Program-made: the position numbers and the translations under genes
Shown: piece by piece, positions 35,517 to 45,248 of the stretch
How positions within the stretch are numbered: the first letter of the stretch is position 1
Layout: every line of letters starts with the position of its first letter
DNA from: Shinella lacus
Lineage (GTDB): Bacteria; Pseudomonadota; Alphaproteobacteria; Rhizobiales; Rhizobiaceae
Assembly (NCBI RefSeq): GCF_010994755.1
Contig: NZ_WHSB02000001.1
Coordinates: 1-64,000, forward strand
DNA: 64,000 bases
Reading direction: 5' to 3'
The notes under the pieces: generated by a model
The model's input: only the letters and a program-made list of their open reading frames with translations
Database searches by the model: none
Told to the model about the DNA's origin: nothing

Positions 35517-36494
35517 TTAATTGGAGCTGAAATAACCGGAGAAGGTCTTCAGGTCGGCATCGGTGTTCTTCAGCGCCGTGGCGGCATCGAGCGGCAGCAC
35601 GCGGATGGTGTCGCGCGCCGGAAAACCTTCCGGCATGGCAACGCCGTTGCGGGCCGGGATATAGCCGAGCTTGACGAAGCCTTCCTGGCCCTCGACCGAC
35701 AGAACGTAGTCGACGAACTTCTGGGCGGCCTCGACGTTCTTCGAAGAAGCGAGAATGCCGACCGGCTCGGTGACGGCGGAAACGCCTTCGCTCGGGAAGA
35801 CGAACTCGACCGGCGCGCCCTTCGCCTTCTCGCGGATCGGCATGTAATCGACGACCATGCCATAGGCCTTTTCGCCCGAGGCGACGGCCTTGAGGATCGC
35901 GCCGTTGCCGCCGGCCGCCGTCGTGCCGTTTTCGGCGAGCGCCTTGTAGTAGTCCCAGCCGAGGCCGTCGACGGCCGTCAGCGTCTGGGCGTGGATGAGG
36001 GCGGCGCCAGAGGTCAGCGGGCTCGGCATGGTGACGAGGCCCTTGGCTTCCGGCTTGGCAAGGTCCTGCCAGCTGGCGGGCTTGAGGCCGGCCGACGTGT
36101 TGTAGACGATGCCGGTGGTGATCAGCTTGGTCGAATAGTAGTGGCCGTCCTTGTCGTAGAGGGCGGCGTCATAGTTCGCGGCTTCCGGCGACTTGTAGGC
36201 GAGCAGCTTGCCGTCCTGCTTGAGGCGCTCGAGCGTGACGGTGTCGGCGATCAGCAGCACGTCGGCAACCGGGTTGCCGGCCGCGATCTCGGCCTGGAGT
36301 TTAGCCATGATCTTCGGCGTGCCGTCGCGCACCCAATCCACCTTGATGTCGGGATTGGCAGCCATGAAGCCGTCGACGGTCGCCTGCGCGTCCTCGTTCG
36401 GCTGGCTGGTATAGAGCACGAGGTTTGCGGCAGAGGCCGGGAGGGCGGCAAAGCCAGCTGCGAGGAGGGCGACGGCGGAAACGAGATTTTTCAT
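35517..36494 (-). CDS. ABC substrate-binding protein (iron- or aminoethylphosphonate-type)
   Basis: 325 residues with a Sec signal (NLVSAVALLAAGFAALPASA) and a type-2 periplasmic binding fold (LVLYTSQPNEDAQATVDGFM and a GVSAVTEPVGILASS segment). It resembles FbpA ferric-binding proteins and 2-aminoethylphosphonate-binding proteins. The paired tyrosines of FbpA are not clearly present, though GHYYST occurs near residue 117. The ligand is undecided. First gene of the three-gene importer operon. Confidence 0.85.
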   Translation of the reverse strand: MKNLVSAVALLAAGFAALPASAANLVLYTSQPNEDAQATVDGFMAANPDIKVDWVRDGTPKIMAKLQAEIAAGNPVADVLLIADTVTLERLKQDGKLLAYKSPEAANYDAALYDKDGHYYSTKLITTGIVYNTSAGLKPASWQDLAKPEAKGLVTMPSPLTSGAALIHAQTLTAVDGLGWDYYKALAENGTTAAGGNGAILKAVASGEKAYGMVVDYMPIREKAKGAPVEFVFPSEGVSAVTEPVGILASSKNVEAAQKFVDYVLSVEGQEGFVKLGYIPARNGVAMPEGFPARDTIRVLPLDAATALKNTDADLKTFSGYFSSN

Positions 36495-36558
36495 GGGAGC
36501 ATCCTTCCGGGAAAGTCATCGCTCCCTACCCCCCTCGCTTGACACCTGTGTGACACTC

Positions 36559-37524
36559 CTACAGCCACTTGGCGCGCTTGAACCGCCAGTAGAGCCCCAC
36601 GCAGAAGACGGTGATGACCCCGAGCACGACAAAATAGCCGTATTCGGTCTTCAGCTCCGGCATATTGTCGAAATTCATGCCGTAGAGACCCGCGATCGCC
36701 GTCGGCACGGCGAGGATCGCGGCCCAGGAGGCGAGCTGGCGGGTAATCACGCCCTGGCGCTGCTGTTCCAGAAGATTGCTCGCCTCGAAGACCGAGGTGA
36801 TGACGTCGCGCAGGCCGCCCACCATCTGCTCGACGCGGTGCATGTGTTGCAGCGCGTCGCGGAAATAGGGTTTCGCCTCGACATCCAGGCACGGCAGATC
36901 AAGATGAACGAGCTTGCCGCAGAGATCCAGCATGGCATCCAGCACCCGCTGGAACAGAATGACCTCGCGGCGCAGCCGGAAGATGCGCTTGATCTGGGCG
37001 CGGTCGAGGAAGGAATCCAGCATCTTGCGTTCCATGTCGAGCACGGAATCCTCGATCGTGCGCACGATCGGCAGGTAGCCGTCGACGACGAAATCGATGA
37101 TGGCATGCAGGATATAGTCGGTGCCGTGGCGCAGCGTGTGCGGCGAGGTCTCCAGCCGGCCGCGCAACTCGCCATGCCCGCGCTCCGAGCCGTGGCGCAC
37201 GGTGATGATGTAGCGGTCACCGACGAAGATCGCCGTGCGGCCATAGGTGATGCGGTCGCTGTCGAGCTTCGCGGTCTGGGTCAGCACGAAGATCTGGTCG
37301 TCATAGGCGCTGAGCTTCGGGGTCTGCAACGGGTTCAGCGCGTCGCTGACCGAGAGTTCGTGCAAGCCGAACCGTTCCTTCAGCACGGAGAGTTCCTCGA
37401 CCGTCGGCTCATGCAGACCGATCCAGATGAAATCGGTCTTCTCGGTCGGTATCGCGACGGTTTCGAGCGGGACTTCCTGCAGGCGCCGTCCGTCGCGGTA
37501 GAGATAGGAGGCAACGACGGTCAT
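36559..37524 (-). CDS. corA: CorA-family magnesium/cobalt channel
   Basis: 321 residues with a large cytoplasmic N-terminal domain and two C-terminal membrane helices. The pore signature GMN is in AGLYGMNFDNMPELK, followed by a helix ending FKRAKWL. CorA homopentamers import Mg2+ and Co2+. It lies 33 bases downstream of the CYTH-CHAD gene on the same strand; both Mg2+ supply and phosphate compounds are relevant to that neighbour. Confidence 0.93.
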   Translation of the reverse strand: MTVVASYLYRDGRRLQEVPLETVAIPTEKTDFIWIGLHEPTVEELSVLKERFGLHELSVSDALNPLQTPKLSAYDDQIFVLTQTAKLDSDRITYGRTAIFVGDRYIITVRHGSERGHGELRGRLETSPHTLRHGTDYILHAIIDFVVDGYLPIVRTIEDSVLDMERKMLDSFLDRAQIKRIFRLRREVILFQRVLDAMLDLCGKLVHLDLPCLDVEAKPYFRDALQHMHRVEQMVGGLRDVITSVFEASNLLEQQRQGVITRQLASWAAILAVPTAIAGLYGMNFDNMPELKTEYGYFVVLGVITVFCVGLYWRFKRAKWL

Positions 37525-37556
37525 GGGGGCTCCTTGCGGGCAGAAAGACTGCGGCT

Positions 37557-39011
37557 TTAGCGCCAGAAACGCTTGGTGTCGATGAGCGCGTCATGCGCAT
37601 CCGCCGCCTTGATCACGGCCTGCCTGTTCTCGATGGCATTGGAGGGAAAAAACGTCGCCGCATCGCCGTCGAAGCCGAGCCGTGCCAGCACCTCCGGCAT
37701 CGCGGCCGCGTCGTTCAGCGTGCCGAGCTGGTCTTGAAGTCCTTCCAGCGCAGCAAGGAAACGGCCATGGCGGCGCTTCTGGCGCTTGCGGTCGAACAGC
37801 GAGGCGAAGAACTCTGTGGCATAACGCAATTTCTTGGCGTCCTTGCGCACCTCATGGCGGGCCTCATCGTCGAGATCGACGAGATCGCGGCCGCCCTTCT
37901 TGACCTTCCGGCGCAACCTGTCGAGTGCGCCTGCCGCAAAATCGCCGACCGGCCGCTCGCGGATTTCACGGGTGTGGGCAAGGCTGAGCCAATCGCCGCA
38001 GGCAAGCCAGTAGGAAAAATCGAGCATCAGTTTTCGCGCACGCTCGGAGGCGAGCGCTGCCATCGCCTCGTCGAAGGCGCGTTGGCGGGCCTGTACCAGT
38101 CTTTCGCCGAGCGCGTCGTCCTTGCAGCGGGCAATCAGCACGTCGATATCCCGCACCTCGCCGAGAAGGCCGGCGAGCCATTTTAGCTCGTCCTTCAGCT
38201 GCGGAAAGGCGTCATCCCCCAGAACCGCCTTGAACACCGAAAGCGCCGAGCGCAGCCGGCGCAGCGCGATACGCGCCTGATGCACGGCCTCCTCGCCGCG
38301 GATATCGAGCAGCATCTCGTTCAAGCGGAATTGGCGCAGGCACGCATCGGCAATCACCCGGAAGATGCCGGGAACGGTCATATCGACGGTGAGCGCAATG
38401 GGCTGCGACTTGACGGCACGCGCCGCCGGGGCGAGCAGCCGGTAGCCGCGCTCCGCCTTGCTCAGCACGCCGAGCCGGACAGGGGCGACGGCATCAAGCT
38501 TGCGGGCGAAGGAAAACAGCGCTTCCGGCGTGCCTTCCACCAGTTCCAGCTCGATTTCGCTGATCGGCGTGCGGCGGTCGCCGGCAATGATATCACCACG
38601 GTCCAGCGCCACCTCGATGCGGGCATCCTCCCACTCCACCGACCAGAGGCGCCGCTCGACGGCGACCTCGAAGGCCGGCTCCAGCGCATCGATGCGCCGG
38701 CCGAGGAAGGCGCGGATCGGTGTCGTGTCGTCGAGCACGGGTTGATCACCCTCGACCTTCTGCTCCCATTTCGGGCGGGCAAAGAGGCTGGCCGCACTGG
38801 CGCCGACCGCCTTGACGATCTGCACGCGCCCTTCGGCGTCGTTGCGAATGCGCAGGGAAAAGCCGGCGGCGCGCAGGTCATCGCCCGGTGTATCGAAATA
38901 GACGGCGCGCTGCTCGATCAACAACGGTTCGCCAGGCAGAAGCCCGGATGCCAGAAAATCATCCGCCGCGTCCGACGCAAGATCGAGCTTCAGTTCGATT
39001 TCCTGTCCCAA
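37557..39011 (-). CDS. CYTH and CHAD domain protein, probable inorganic triphosphatase
   Basis: 484 residues. The N-terminal CYTH domain begins with the ExExK motif (GQEIELKLDL), and the tunnel arginines and lysines fit triphosphate tunnel enzymes that hydrolyse tripolyphosphate or related molecules. The C-terminal CHAD domain (from about residue 215) is an alpha-helical, histidine/arginine-rich domain known to bind polyphosphate. The two-domain layout equals YgiF-like proteins. It stands among CorA, Na/Pi cotransporter and PstS genes. Confidence 0.92.
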   Translation of the reverse strand: MGQEIELKLDLASDAADDFLASGLLPGEPLLIEQRAVYFDTPGDDLRAAGFSLRIRNDAEGRVQIVKAVGASAASLFARPKWEQKVEGDQPVLDDTTPIRAFLGRRIDALEPAFEVAVERRLWSVEWEDARIEVALDRGDIIAGDRRTPISEIELELVEGTPEALFSFARKLDAVAPVRLGVLSKAERGYRLLAPAARAVKSQPIALTVDMTVPGIFRVIADACLRQFRLNEMLLDIRGEEAVHQARIALRRLRSALSVFKAVLGDDAFPQLKDELKWLAGLLGEVRDIDVLIARCKDDALGERLVQARQRAFDEAMAALASERARKLMLDFSYWLACGDWLSLAHTREIRERPVGDFAAGALDRLRRKVKKGGRDLVDLDDEARHEVRKDAKKLRYATEFFASLFDRKRQKRRHGRFLAALEGLQDQLGTLNDAAAMPEVLARLGFDGDAATFFPSNAIENRQAVIKAADAHDALIDTKRFWR

Positions 39012-39130
39012 ATGCCGTTCTCCAGACTAAACCGGCCGACGCAAGAGCTACCGCACCCGTGGACAAGATCAACCCGGAAGCCATGCAAGACAAGAGGCGC
39101 CGCGACCGAGCCGCGGCGCCTCCTCATAAA

Positions 39131-40861
39131 TCACTCGGCGGGAACCGGGCTGAAGCCGCCCGAGCCCATCGACTGGTCGCGGGCTTCCTTGCGAACGGAC
39201 GCACGGGCCAGCACGCTCTGCCGGTTGACCGACTTGCGTTCGGCATCGATGCGCTGGATCAGGATTTCCGCACGCTCGATGGAGCCGAGGAGAGCGAGGA
39301 TCGTACCCCGTTCGGCGGCACCCGCATTCGGACCGAGCGAGAGGGTGCGCGCACGCAACTCCTCGACGGCCGGATGGTTGACGTGGCCTGCCGGCATCTG
39401 CGGATCGGCCAGACCGTAATCCGGCATGATGCTGCGCAGCGTCGCGTCGAGCTTGTTGAGCGCGGCATCGACGATCGGCTGGGCTTCGGCGCCGAACTTT
39501 TCACGTCTGACGCGACGGGCGACCTGATGCATCGATTCCGTCAGCGCGGCGGTGAAGTCGGCCTCCTCGATCAGGCTCGCGATAAGGTCGAGCTGGTCAT
39601 AGGGCAAGTCTTCCTTCATCAGGTTCGACGTGTAGAGGCGGATGTCGCGGCTGAGGATATCGGTCGCGAGATAGTGCTCGCCCGGATCGGACGGTGCCTT
39701 CTTGTCGCCGCGGGCGATGTTGAGGAACATCGCACCCGCCTGGAGGTGGCGCGCGGTTTCCTTCTGGATCGCCGGCACGGCCTGGGCGAAGTCGTTGGCG
39801 AGCTTGCGATCGAGGAAGCGCGGGGTCGAATAGTCCTCGATGTCCTCCTCGTCGGTGCGGCCGACGCGCGACAGCACGCGCTCGAACACGCCGATGAAGG
39901 GGAAGAGGAGAAGCGTGTTGAAGACGTTGAAGAAGGTCGAGTAGAGGCCGACGGCCACCGGCACGAGCGGGAAGGTTTCCTTGCCGTCGACCAGCACCGG
40001 AACGGCCGGGTCGCCGCCGAACCACTGCATGGCCCATTCCAGGATGCCGATGGAGACGAAGAACAAGGGAACGGTGATGCAGACGCCGATGATGTTGAAG
40101 GAGATGTGGGCGTAGGCGGCGCGCTTGGCATTCTTGGAGAGGTTGAGCGAAGCCATCCACGAGGTGATCGTGGTGCCGAGGTCGGCGCCGAGCGAGAAGG
40201 CGACGGCGGTCGTCCAGTCGAGGATGCCGGCAGCACCAAGGCCCATGACGATACCGATCGTCGCAGACGACGAGTGGATCATTGCGGTCACGCCAGCGGC
40301 GATCAGCACGCACTTGATGAGGTTGAAATAGGAGTCGGCCTTCAGCGTCTGCAGGAGTTCCATGACCTCCGGCAGGTTGCGCAGCGGACGCAGGCCGCCG
40401 GTCATCAGGTTGAGGCCGTAGAAGATCAGCGCGAAGCCCATGCAGGCGAGCGCGATGTTGCGCACCTTCTCGTTCTTCGCGAAGCAATAGATTAACGCGA
40501 AGATACCGCCGAGGATCAGGCCGAGCGGGCCGAGCGGCAGCGCGATGAGGCCGTTGCCGAGTGTCGTGCCGATATTGGCGCCCATGATGACGCTGATGGC
40601 GGGCCGCAAGCCCACGACCCCGGCATTGACGAGGCCGACCACCATGACGGTCATCGCGGTTGACGACTGGATGACGCCGGTGATGAAGGTGCCGGCGAGC
40701 ACGCCCTTGACCGGCGTGCCGGCCGCTTTGGCGAGGAATTCGCGCATTTTATTGACGGAGAGGGCCTGAATGCCGTTGGCCATGAATTCCAGGCCGAGCA
40801 TGAAGATGCCCAACCCGCCGATGACCGGCACCAGAACGTCCTTGAAGATATCTATTTCCAT
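39131..40861 (-). CDS. Na/Pi cotransporter family protein with PhoU-like tail
   Basis: 576 residues. The NptA/PNaS repeat signature occurs twice (GVIQSSTAMTVMVVGLVNAG near residues 61-80, and MIHSSSATIGIVMGL about 110 residues later), followed by more membrane segments. A cytoplasmic helical C-terminus of about 200 residues resembles PhoU. It should move phosphate with sodium. It ends the unit begun by the PstS-like gene 44 bases upstream. Confidence 0.9.
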   Translation of the reverse strand: MEIDIFKDVLVPVIGGLGIFMLGLEFMANGIQALSVNKMREFLAKAAGTPVKGVLAGTFITGVIQSSTAMTVMVVGLVNAGVVGLRPAISVIMGANIGTTLGNGLIALPLGPLGLILGGIFALIYCFAKNEKVRNIALACMGFALIFYGLNLMTGGLRPLRNLPEVMELLQTLKADSYFNLIKCVLIAAGVTAMIHSSSATIGIVMGLGAAGILDWTTAVAFSLGADLGTTITSWMASLNLSKNAKRAAYAHISFNIIGVCITVPLFFVSIGILEWAMQWFGGDPAVPVLVDGKETFPLVPVAVGLYSTFFNVFNTLLLFPFIGVFERVLSRVGRTDEEDIEDYSTPRFLDRKLANDFAQAVPAIQKETARHLQAGAMFLNIARGDKKAPSDPGEHYLATDILSRDIRLYTSNLMKEDLPYDQLDLIASLIEEADFTAALTESMHQVARRVRREKFGAEAQPIVDAALNKLDATLRSIMPDYGLADPQMPAGHVNHPAVEELRARTLSLGPNAGAAERGTILALLGSIERAEILIQRIDAERKSVNRQSVLARASVRKEARDQSMGSGGFSPVPAE

Positions 40862-40904
40862 GGGAATACTCGTTTCTATTGGAGCAAATACGGCGTGCCG
40901 AGGC

Positions 40905-42044
40905 CTAGTTGTTCACGGCGCCCAGGTTCGCGGTCCAGTACGCTTCGATCTGGCCGGCCAGCGCTGACGGCACGGGGATGTAGCCGAGCGCGCTCGCCTC
41001 GTCCGCACCGCGGCTGAAGGCGACGCGGAAGAGATCGAGCACCCGGTTGATGCGTCCCTCGCCGCGATCCTTCGACACGACCGCATAGGTCACCACCGCC
41101 ATCGGATAGGCTTTTTCACCCGCGAGATTGGTCGTGTCGGCCGAAAAGCCTTTCGCACCATCCCAGGCGACCGTCGCAAGGCCTGCCTCGAAGGCTTCCG
41201 GTGCCGGGCGGATGAAGGCGCCGGACTGGTTCTGGAGGGCTGCGAAGGGAAGACCGAGCCGGACGACCTGGCCATATTCGAGATAGGAGATGCTGTTCTT
41301 GGTCGCCGTGGTCAGGCTTGCCAGACCGCCGGTGCCCTTTTCGCCACGGCCCATCGGCCATTTGACAAGCGTGTCGGCGCCGACCTTTTCCTTCCATTCC
41401 GGGCTGACCTTGGACAGGAAGCTCGTGAAGGTGAAGGTGGAGCCGGAACCGTCCTCGCGGCGCAGCACCTCGATCGTCGCATCGGGAAGCGCAAGATCGG
41501 GATTGATCGCCTTGATGGCCGGATCGGACCATTTGGTGACCTTGCCGAGATAGATATCGGCGATGACCGGACCGGTGAGGCGCAGTTCCCCTGCCCCGAC
41601 ATTGTCCAGGTTTGCGACGACGACGATGCCGCCCATGACGACCGGGAACTGCGCGAGCCCCCGCTTCGCCAGTTCCTCCGTCGTCAAGGGTGCATCGGTC
41701 GCGGCAAAATCCGTCTCCGGCTGGTCGAGGCGCATGACGCCCGCAAGCGAGCCGACCGGCTCGTAATCGACGCGCCAGTCCGGCGAGGTGAACTCGCCGC
41801 CATCCGTGCGGAGTGCCTCATAGTCGCGCGACCAGAGATGGATGATCGGTGCTGCAAAGGTGGAGCCGGCGCCGCGGATCGGTTCGGCTTGGGCGTTTGC
41901 GGAGAAAAGTGTGAAGGCGCCGAGCACCAAAGCTATTCCAGCAAAAGTGCGAAGCGGTTTTGCGTTCGGAATTGCGTCTAAACAAAACTCCAATCCGACC
42001 CTGCACCAGGCATTGCAGGCGGGAGGCCTGAGAAAATTCATCAT
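40905..42044 (-). CDS. PstS-family phosphate-binding protein
   Basis: 379 residues from the ATG at 42044 (MMNFLRPPACNAW), with GAGGGG upstream. A long n-region precedes a hydrophobic signal (AGIALVLGAFTLFSANAQA). The mature start GAGSTFAAPIIHLW and the segment REDGSGSTFTFTSFL are the phosphate-contacting motifs of PstS. No pstCAB is in the window, so it may serve a distant permease or act with the Na/Pi cotransporter downstream. A PHO-box-like repeat lies at 42191-42209. Confidence 0.88.
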   Translation of the reverse strand: MMNFLRPPACNAWCRVGLEFCLDAIPNAKPLRTFAGIALVLGAFTLFSANAQAEPIRGAGSTFAAPIIHLWSRDYEALRTDGGEFTSPDWRVDYEPVGSLAGVMRLDQPETDFAATDAPLTTEELAKRGLAQFPVVMGGIVVVANLDNVGAGELRLTGPVIADIYLGKVTKWSDPAIKAINPDLALPDATIEVLRREDGSGSTFTFTSFLSKVSPEWKEKVGADTLVKWPMGRGEKGTGGLASLTTATKNSISYLEYGQVVRLGLPFAALQNQSGAFIRPAPEAFEAGLATVAWDGAKGFSADTTNLAGEKAYPMAVVTYAVVSKDRGEGRINRVLDLFRVAFSRGADEASALGYIPVPSALAGQIEAYWTANLGAVNN

Positions 42045-42190
42045 GAATCGCCCCTCATGAATACGCACTACCAAGACAAAGCGTTGCTGCCCCGGCGCGT
42101 CCTTGCAGACTGCCGGGCGCGGAAACGCGCTAAAGATCAAGACGTCAAATTATCGTCGGCGTATTCGACATTTCTTTACTAGTAACCTTG

Positions 42191-42209
42191 CTTGACGCGC
42201 GGATGACAA
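42191..42209 (-). promoter_or_regulatory. PHO-box-like direct repeat
   Basis: On the minus strand TTGTCAT-CCGC-GCGTCAAG, two GTCA-centred units 11 bases apart as in PhoB boxes (consensus CTGTCAT-N4-CTGTCAT). A TACTAG element follows 6 bases downstream, so the box would sit near -35 of a promoter for the PstS-like gene, with a leader of about 130 bases. Confidence 0.55.
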
Positions 42210-42337
42210 TATTGGCGGCATTGGGAAATCTCCGTCACAATTGCCGAAAAACCCGCTGTCATCTCAGTGAAATGTCGGTGTGATCCAAAACCACGCAGCA
42301 AGAGCGGACCTGCTCCCACGCGACGATGGAGAACCCG

Positions 42338-43144
42338 ATGAACGACGCGACACAGCCGAAAGCCCTCGACACCCGAACCGCCATCGTCACCGGCTCCACG
42401 AGCGGCATCGGGCTTGCCATCGCCCGCCGCTTTGCCGCAGCCGGCGCCAATGTCGTCATCAACGGGCTCGGCGATGTGGCGGCGATCGAGACGGAACGCG
42501 CGGCGATCGAAGCGGACTTTGGCGTGCGCTGCGTCTATTCCCCGGCCAACATGCTCTCCGGCGCCGAAATTGCCGAAATGGTCGCGCTGGCGCTCGAAAC
42601 CTTCGGCAGCTGCGACATCCTCGTCAACAATGCGGGCATCCAGCACGTCGCCCCCATCGAGGACTTTCCGGACGAGAAGTGGCAGGCGATCATCCAGATC
42701 AACCTGATCGCCGCCTTCCACTCGATCAAGGCAGCGCTTCCGGCAATGAAAGAGCGCGGCTACGGCCGCATCATCAACATCGCCTCCGCCCATGCGCTCG
42801 TCGCCTCGCCCTACAAATCCGCCTATGTCGCGGCCAAACACGGCATTGCCGGCCTCACCAAGACCGTGGCGCTCGAAGCCGCCACCAAGGGCGTCACCGT
42901 CAACGCCATCTGCCCCGGTTACGTCTGGACGCCGCTGGTCGAAAAGCAGATCCCCGACACGATGGCGGCGCGCGGCCTCACCAAGGAGCAGGTCATCCAC
43001 GACGTGCTGCTCGAAGCGCAGCCGACGAAGGAGTTCGTCACGGTCGAGCAGGTTGCTGGCCTCGCACTGTTCCTGACGAGCGCCGAGGCGGCCTCGATGA
43101 CCGGCGCGATCCTTTCCCTCGATGGCGGCTGGACGGCGCATTGA
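42338..43144 (+). CDS. bdhA: 3-hydroxybutyrate dehydrogenase
   Basis: 268 residues from the ATG at 42338 ([20 protein letters not shown]), which has GGAGAA just upstream; an ATG at 42326 is in frame. An SDR with [16 protein letters not shown] and catalytic YVAAK. The sequence [20 protein letters not shown] matches bacterial D-3-hydroxybutyrate dehydrogenases, which oxidise 3-hydroxybutyrate to acetoacetate with NAD. First gene of an operon with acetoacetate decarboxylase and a patatin. Confidence 0.92.
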   Translation: MNDATQPKALDTRTAIVTGSTSGIGLAIARRFAAAGANVVINGLGDVAAIETERAAIEADFGVRCVYSPANMLSGAEIAEMVALALETFGSCDILVNNAGIQHVAPIEDFPDEKWQAIIQINLIAAFHSIKAALPAMKERGYGRIINIASAHALVASPYKSAYVAAKHGIAGLTKTVALEAATKGVTVNAICPGYVWTPLVEKQIPDTMAARGLTKEQVIHDVLLEAQPTKEFVTVEQVAGLALFLTSAEAASMTGAILSLDGGWTAH

Positions 43145-43187
43145 TACGACCGGCAAGCCGGATTTCTCACGATCAGGAACGGAAAAG

Positions 43188-43931
43188 ATGAAAGCCGAAG
43201 ACGTTCGCAACGCCTATGCCATGCCGCTGACCAACCCCGCCTATCCGCCGGGGCCTTACCGCTTCATCGACCGGGAATATGTCATCATCAGCTACCGCAC
43301 GGACCCGGAAGCGCTGCGCGCCGTCGTGCCAGAGCCGCTGGAAATCGTCGATCCGATCGTCAAATACGAGTTCATCAAGATGCCGGACTCGACCGGTTTC
43401 GGCGACTATACGGAATCCGGACAGGTGATCCCCGTCCGCTTTGAAGGCGAAGAGGGCGTCTATGTGCACGCCATGTATCTCGACGACGACGCGCCGATTG
43501 CCGGCGGTCGCGAGATCTGGGGTTTTCCGAAGAAGCTCGCTTTTCCGAAGCTCGTACATGAGGGCGAGGTGATCGTCGGCACCCTGCATTACGGCTCGGT
43601 GCTCTGCGCCAGCGCGTCCATGGGCTACAAGCACCGCTCGGTGGATGCCGGCGAGATCGCCCATTCGCTTGCCAAGCCGAATTTCCTCGTCAAGATCATC
43701 CCGCATGTCGACGCGAGCCCACGCATCTGCGAGCTGGTGCGCTATCATCTCGAAGACATAACCGTGAAGGGTGCATGGACCGGCCCGGCCGACCTGCAGC
43801 TCTTCCGCCACGTCATTGCCGATGTCGCCCGCCTGCCGGTGCTGGAGATCGTCTCGGCCGTGCATTTTGTCGCCGACCTCACGCTGGGGCTTGGCGAGGT
43901 GGTGCATGATTACATGGGCGAACCGGAGTGA
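43188..43931 (+). CDS. adc: Acetoacetate decarboxylase
   Basis: 247 residues from the ATG at 43188. The Schiff-base lysine lies in [13 protein letters not shown] near residues 107-119, and GFPKK is the family hallmark. It would convert acetoacetate from BdhA into acetone and CO2; some homologues in the ADC superfamily have other activities. It sits 43 bases after bdhA and 11 bases before the patatin gene. Confidence 0.9.
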   Translation: MKAEDVRNAYAMPLTNPAYPPGPYRFIDREYVIISYRTDPEALRAVVPEPLEIVDPIVKYEFIKMPDSTGFGDYTESGQVIPVRFEGEEGVYVHAMYLDDDAPIAGGREIWGFPKKLAFPKLVHEGEVIVGTLHYGSVLCASASMGYKHRSVDAGEIAHSLAKPNFLVKIIPHVDASPRICELVRYHLEDITVKGAWTGPADLQLFRHVIADVARLPVLEIVSAVHFVADLTLGLGEVVHDYMGEPE

Positions 43932-43942
43932 AGGACAGGATC

Positions 43943-45115
43943 ATGGACGAACAGGTCAGGTTGCAGCCCAAGCGCAAATCCGAAACGCCGGATATCGCCG
44001 ACATCGTCGGCGGCTATCCGGCGGTCGGCCTCGTCTTCCAGGGCGGCGGCGCGCTCGGTGCCTACCAGGCTGGCGTGTTCCAGGCGCTCGACGAGGCCGG
44101 CATCGAGGCGAACTGGCTGTCCGGCGTCTCGATCGGCGCCGTGAATGCCGCGATCATCGCCGGCAACACCAAGGGCAATAGGCTCGACCGGCTGCGCGAC
44201 TTCTGGGAGACGATCTCCGCCCGCAAGGTCTGGCATTTCACGCCGGAAGGCGACGTCTTCCGCAAGCTGCGCAACCAGGCAAGCGCCATGATGACGATGA
44301 CATCGGGCCTGCCCGGCTTCTTCGCGCCGCACCGCATCAATCCCTGGTTCCAGCCGCCCGGCGCCTCCACGGCCACCAGCTTCTACGATACGGCAGAACT
44401 CAAGTCGACGCTCGACCGCCTGATCAACTGGGATGTGCTGAACGACCGCCGCCAGCGGCTCAGCGTCGGCGCGGTCAATGTGCAGACCGGCAACTACCGC
44501 TATTTCGACAGCCATATCGAGGTGCTCGGGGCCGAGCACGTCATGGCCTCGGGCGCGCTGCCGCCCGCCTTCCCCGCGGTCCTCATCGAGAACGAGTATT
44601 ACTGGGACGGCGGCATCGTCTCCAACACGCCGCTGCAATACCTGCTCGAACAGGAGGACGTGCGCGACACGCTGGTCTTCCAGGTCGACCTGTTCAGTGC
44701 ACGCGGCATCCTGCCCCGCGACATGGCGGATGTGCTCGCCCGGCACAAGGACATCATGTATTCCAGCCGCACCCGCAACAACACCGACACGTTCCGGCGC
44801 ATCCACAATCTGCGCCTGAAACTGCACCAGGCGCTGCTGCGCGCGCCGCCGGAAGCGCTGACGGATGCAGACCGGGAATTCCTCGCCGCCATGGAAGACG
44901 TGCCGCAGATCAACATCGTACACCTGATCTACCAGCAGAAGATCTACGAGAGCGATGCCAAGGACTACGAATTCTCCGGCACCTCGATGCGCGAACACTG
45001 GGATTCCGGCTACCAGGACACGCGCAAGACGCTGAAACACCGCCGCTGGCTGGAAAAACCACCGGAATCCGTCGGCATGACCGTGCATGATGTGCATCGG
45101 GACGACCCAAGCTGA
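43943..45115 (+). CDS. Patatin-like phospholipase with DUF3734-type C-terminus
   Basis: 390 residues from the ATG at 43943; a GTG at 43928 is in frame. The patatin oxyanion loop GGGALGAYQAG, nucleophile GVSIGAVNAA (GxSxG) and catalytic DGG in YYWDGGIVS are all present, so the Ser-Asp dyad is intact. The C-terminal third resembles DUF3734. Placement after bdhA and adc suggests release of 3-hydroxybutyrate or lipid mobilisation linked to polyhydroxybutyrate use; this is inference. Confidence 0.9.
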   Translation: MDEQVRLQPKRKSETPDIADIVGGYPAVGLVFQGGGALGAYQAGVFQALDEAGIEANWLSGVSIGAVNAAIIAGNTKGNRLDRLRDFWETISARKVWHFTPEGDVFRKLRNQASAMMTMTSGLPGFFAPHRINPWFQPPGASTATSFYDTAELKSTLDRLINWDVLNDRRQRLSVGAVNVQTGNYRYFDSHIEVLGAEHVMASGALPPAFPAVLIENEYYWDGGIVSNTPLQYLLEQEDVRDTLVFQVDLFSARGILPRDMADVLARHKDIMYSSRTRNNTDTFRRIHNLRLKLHQALLRAPPEALTDADREFLAAMEDVPQINIVHLIYQQKIYESDAKDYEFSGTSMREHWDSGYQDTRKTLKHRRWLEKPPESVGMTVHDVHRDDPS

Positions 45116-45248
45116 TCTATACGGGAAATACTATTGCGCTAAAATAAAACACAAGATTTCACTGTCATAGACTTAATATTATACGGTCATCACGGCATTA
45201 CAATTTCACGTTTCTATGAAGAGGCCAACTCTTAAACAGGAGAGAGAC

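Noticed and set aside
38888-40495. A 535-codon plus-strand open frame
   Set aside because: Shadow of the Na/Pi cotransporter and CYTH-CHAD genes; composition is Arg/Glu/Gly-rich with no motifs.
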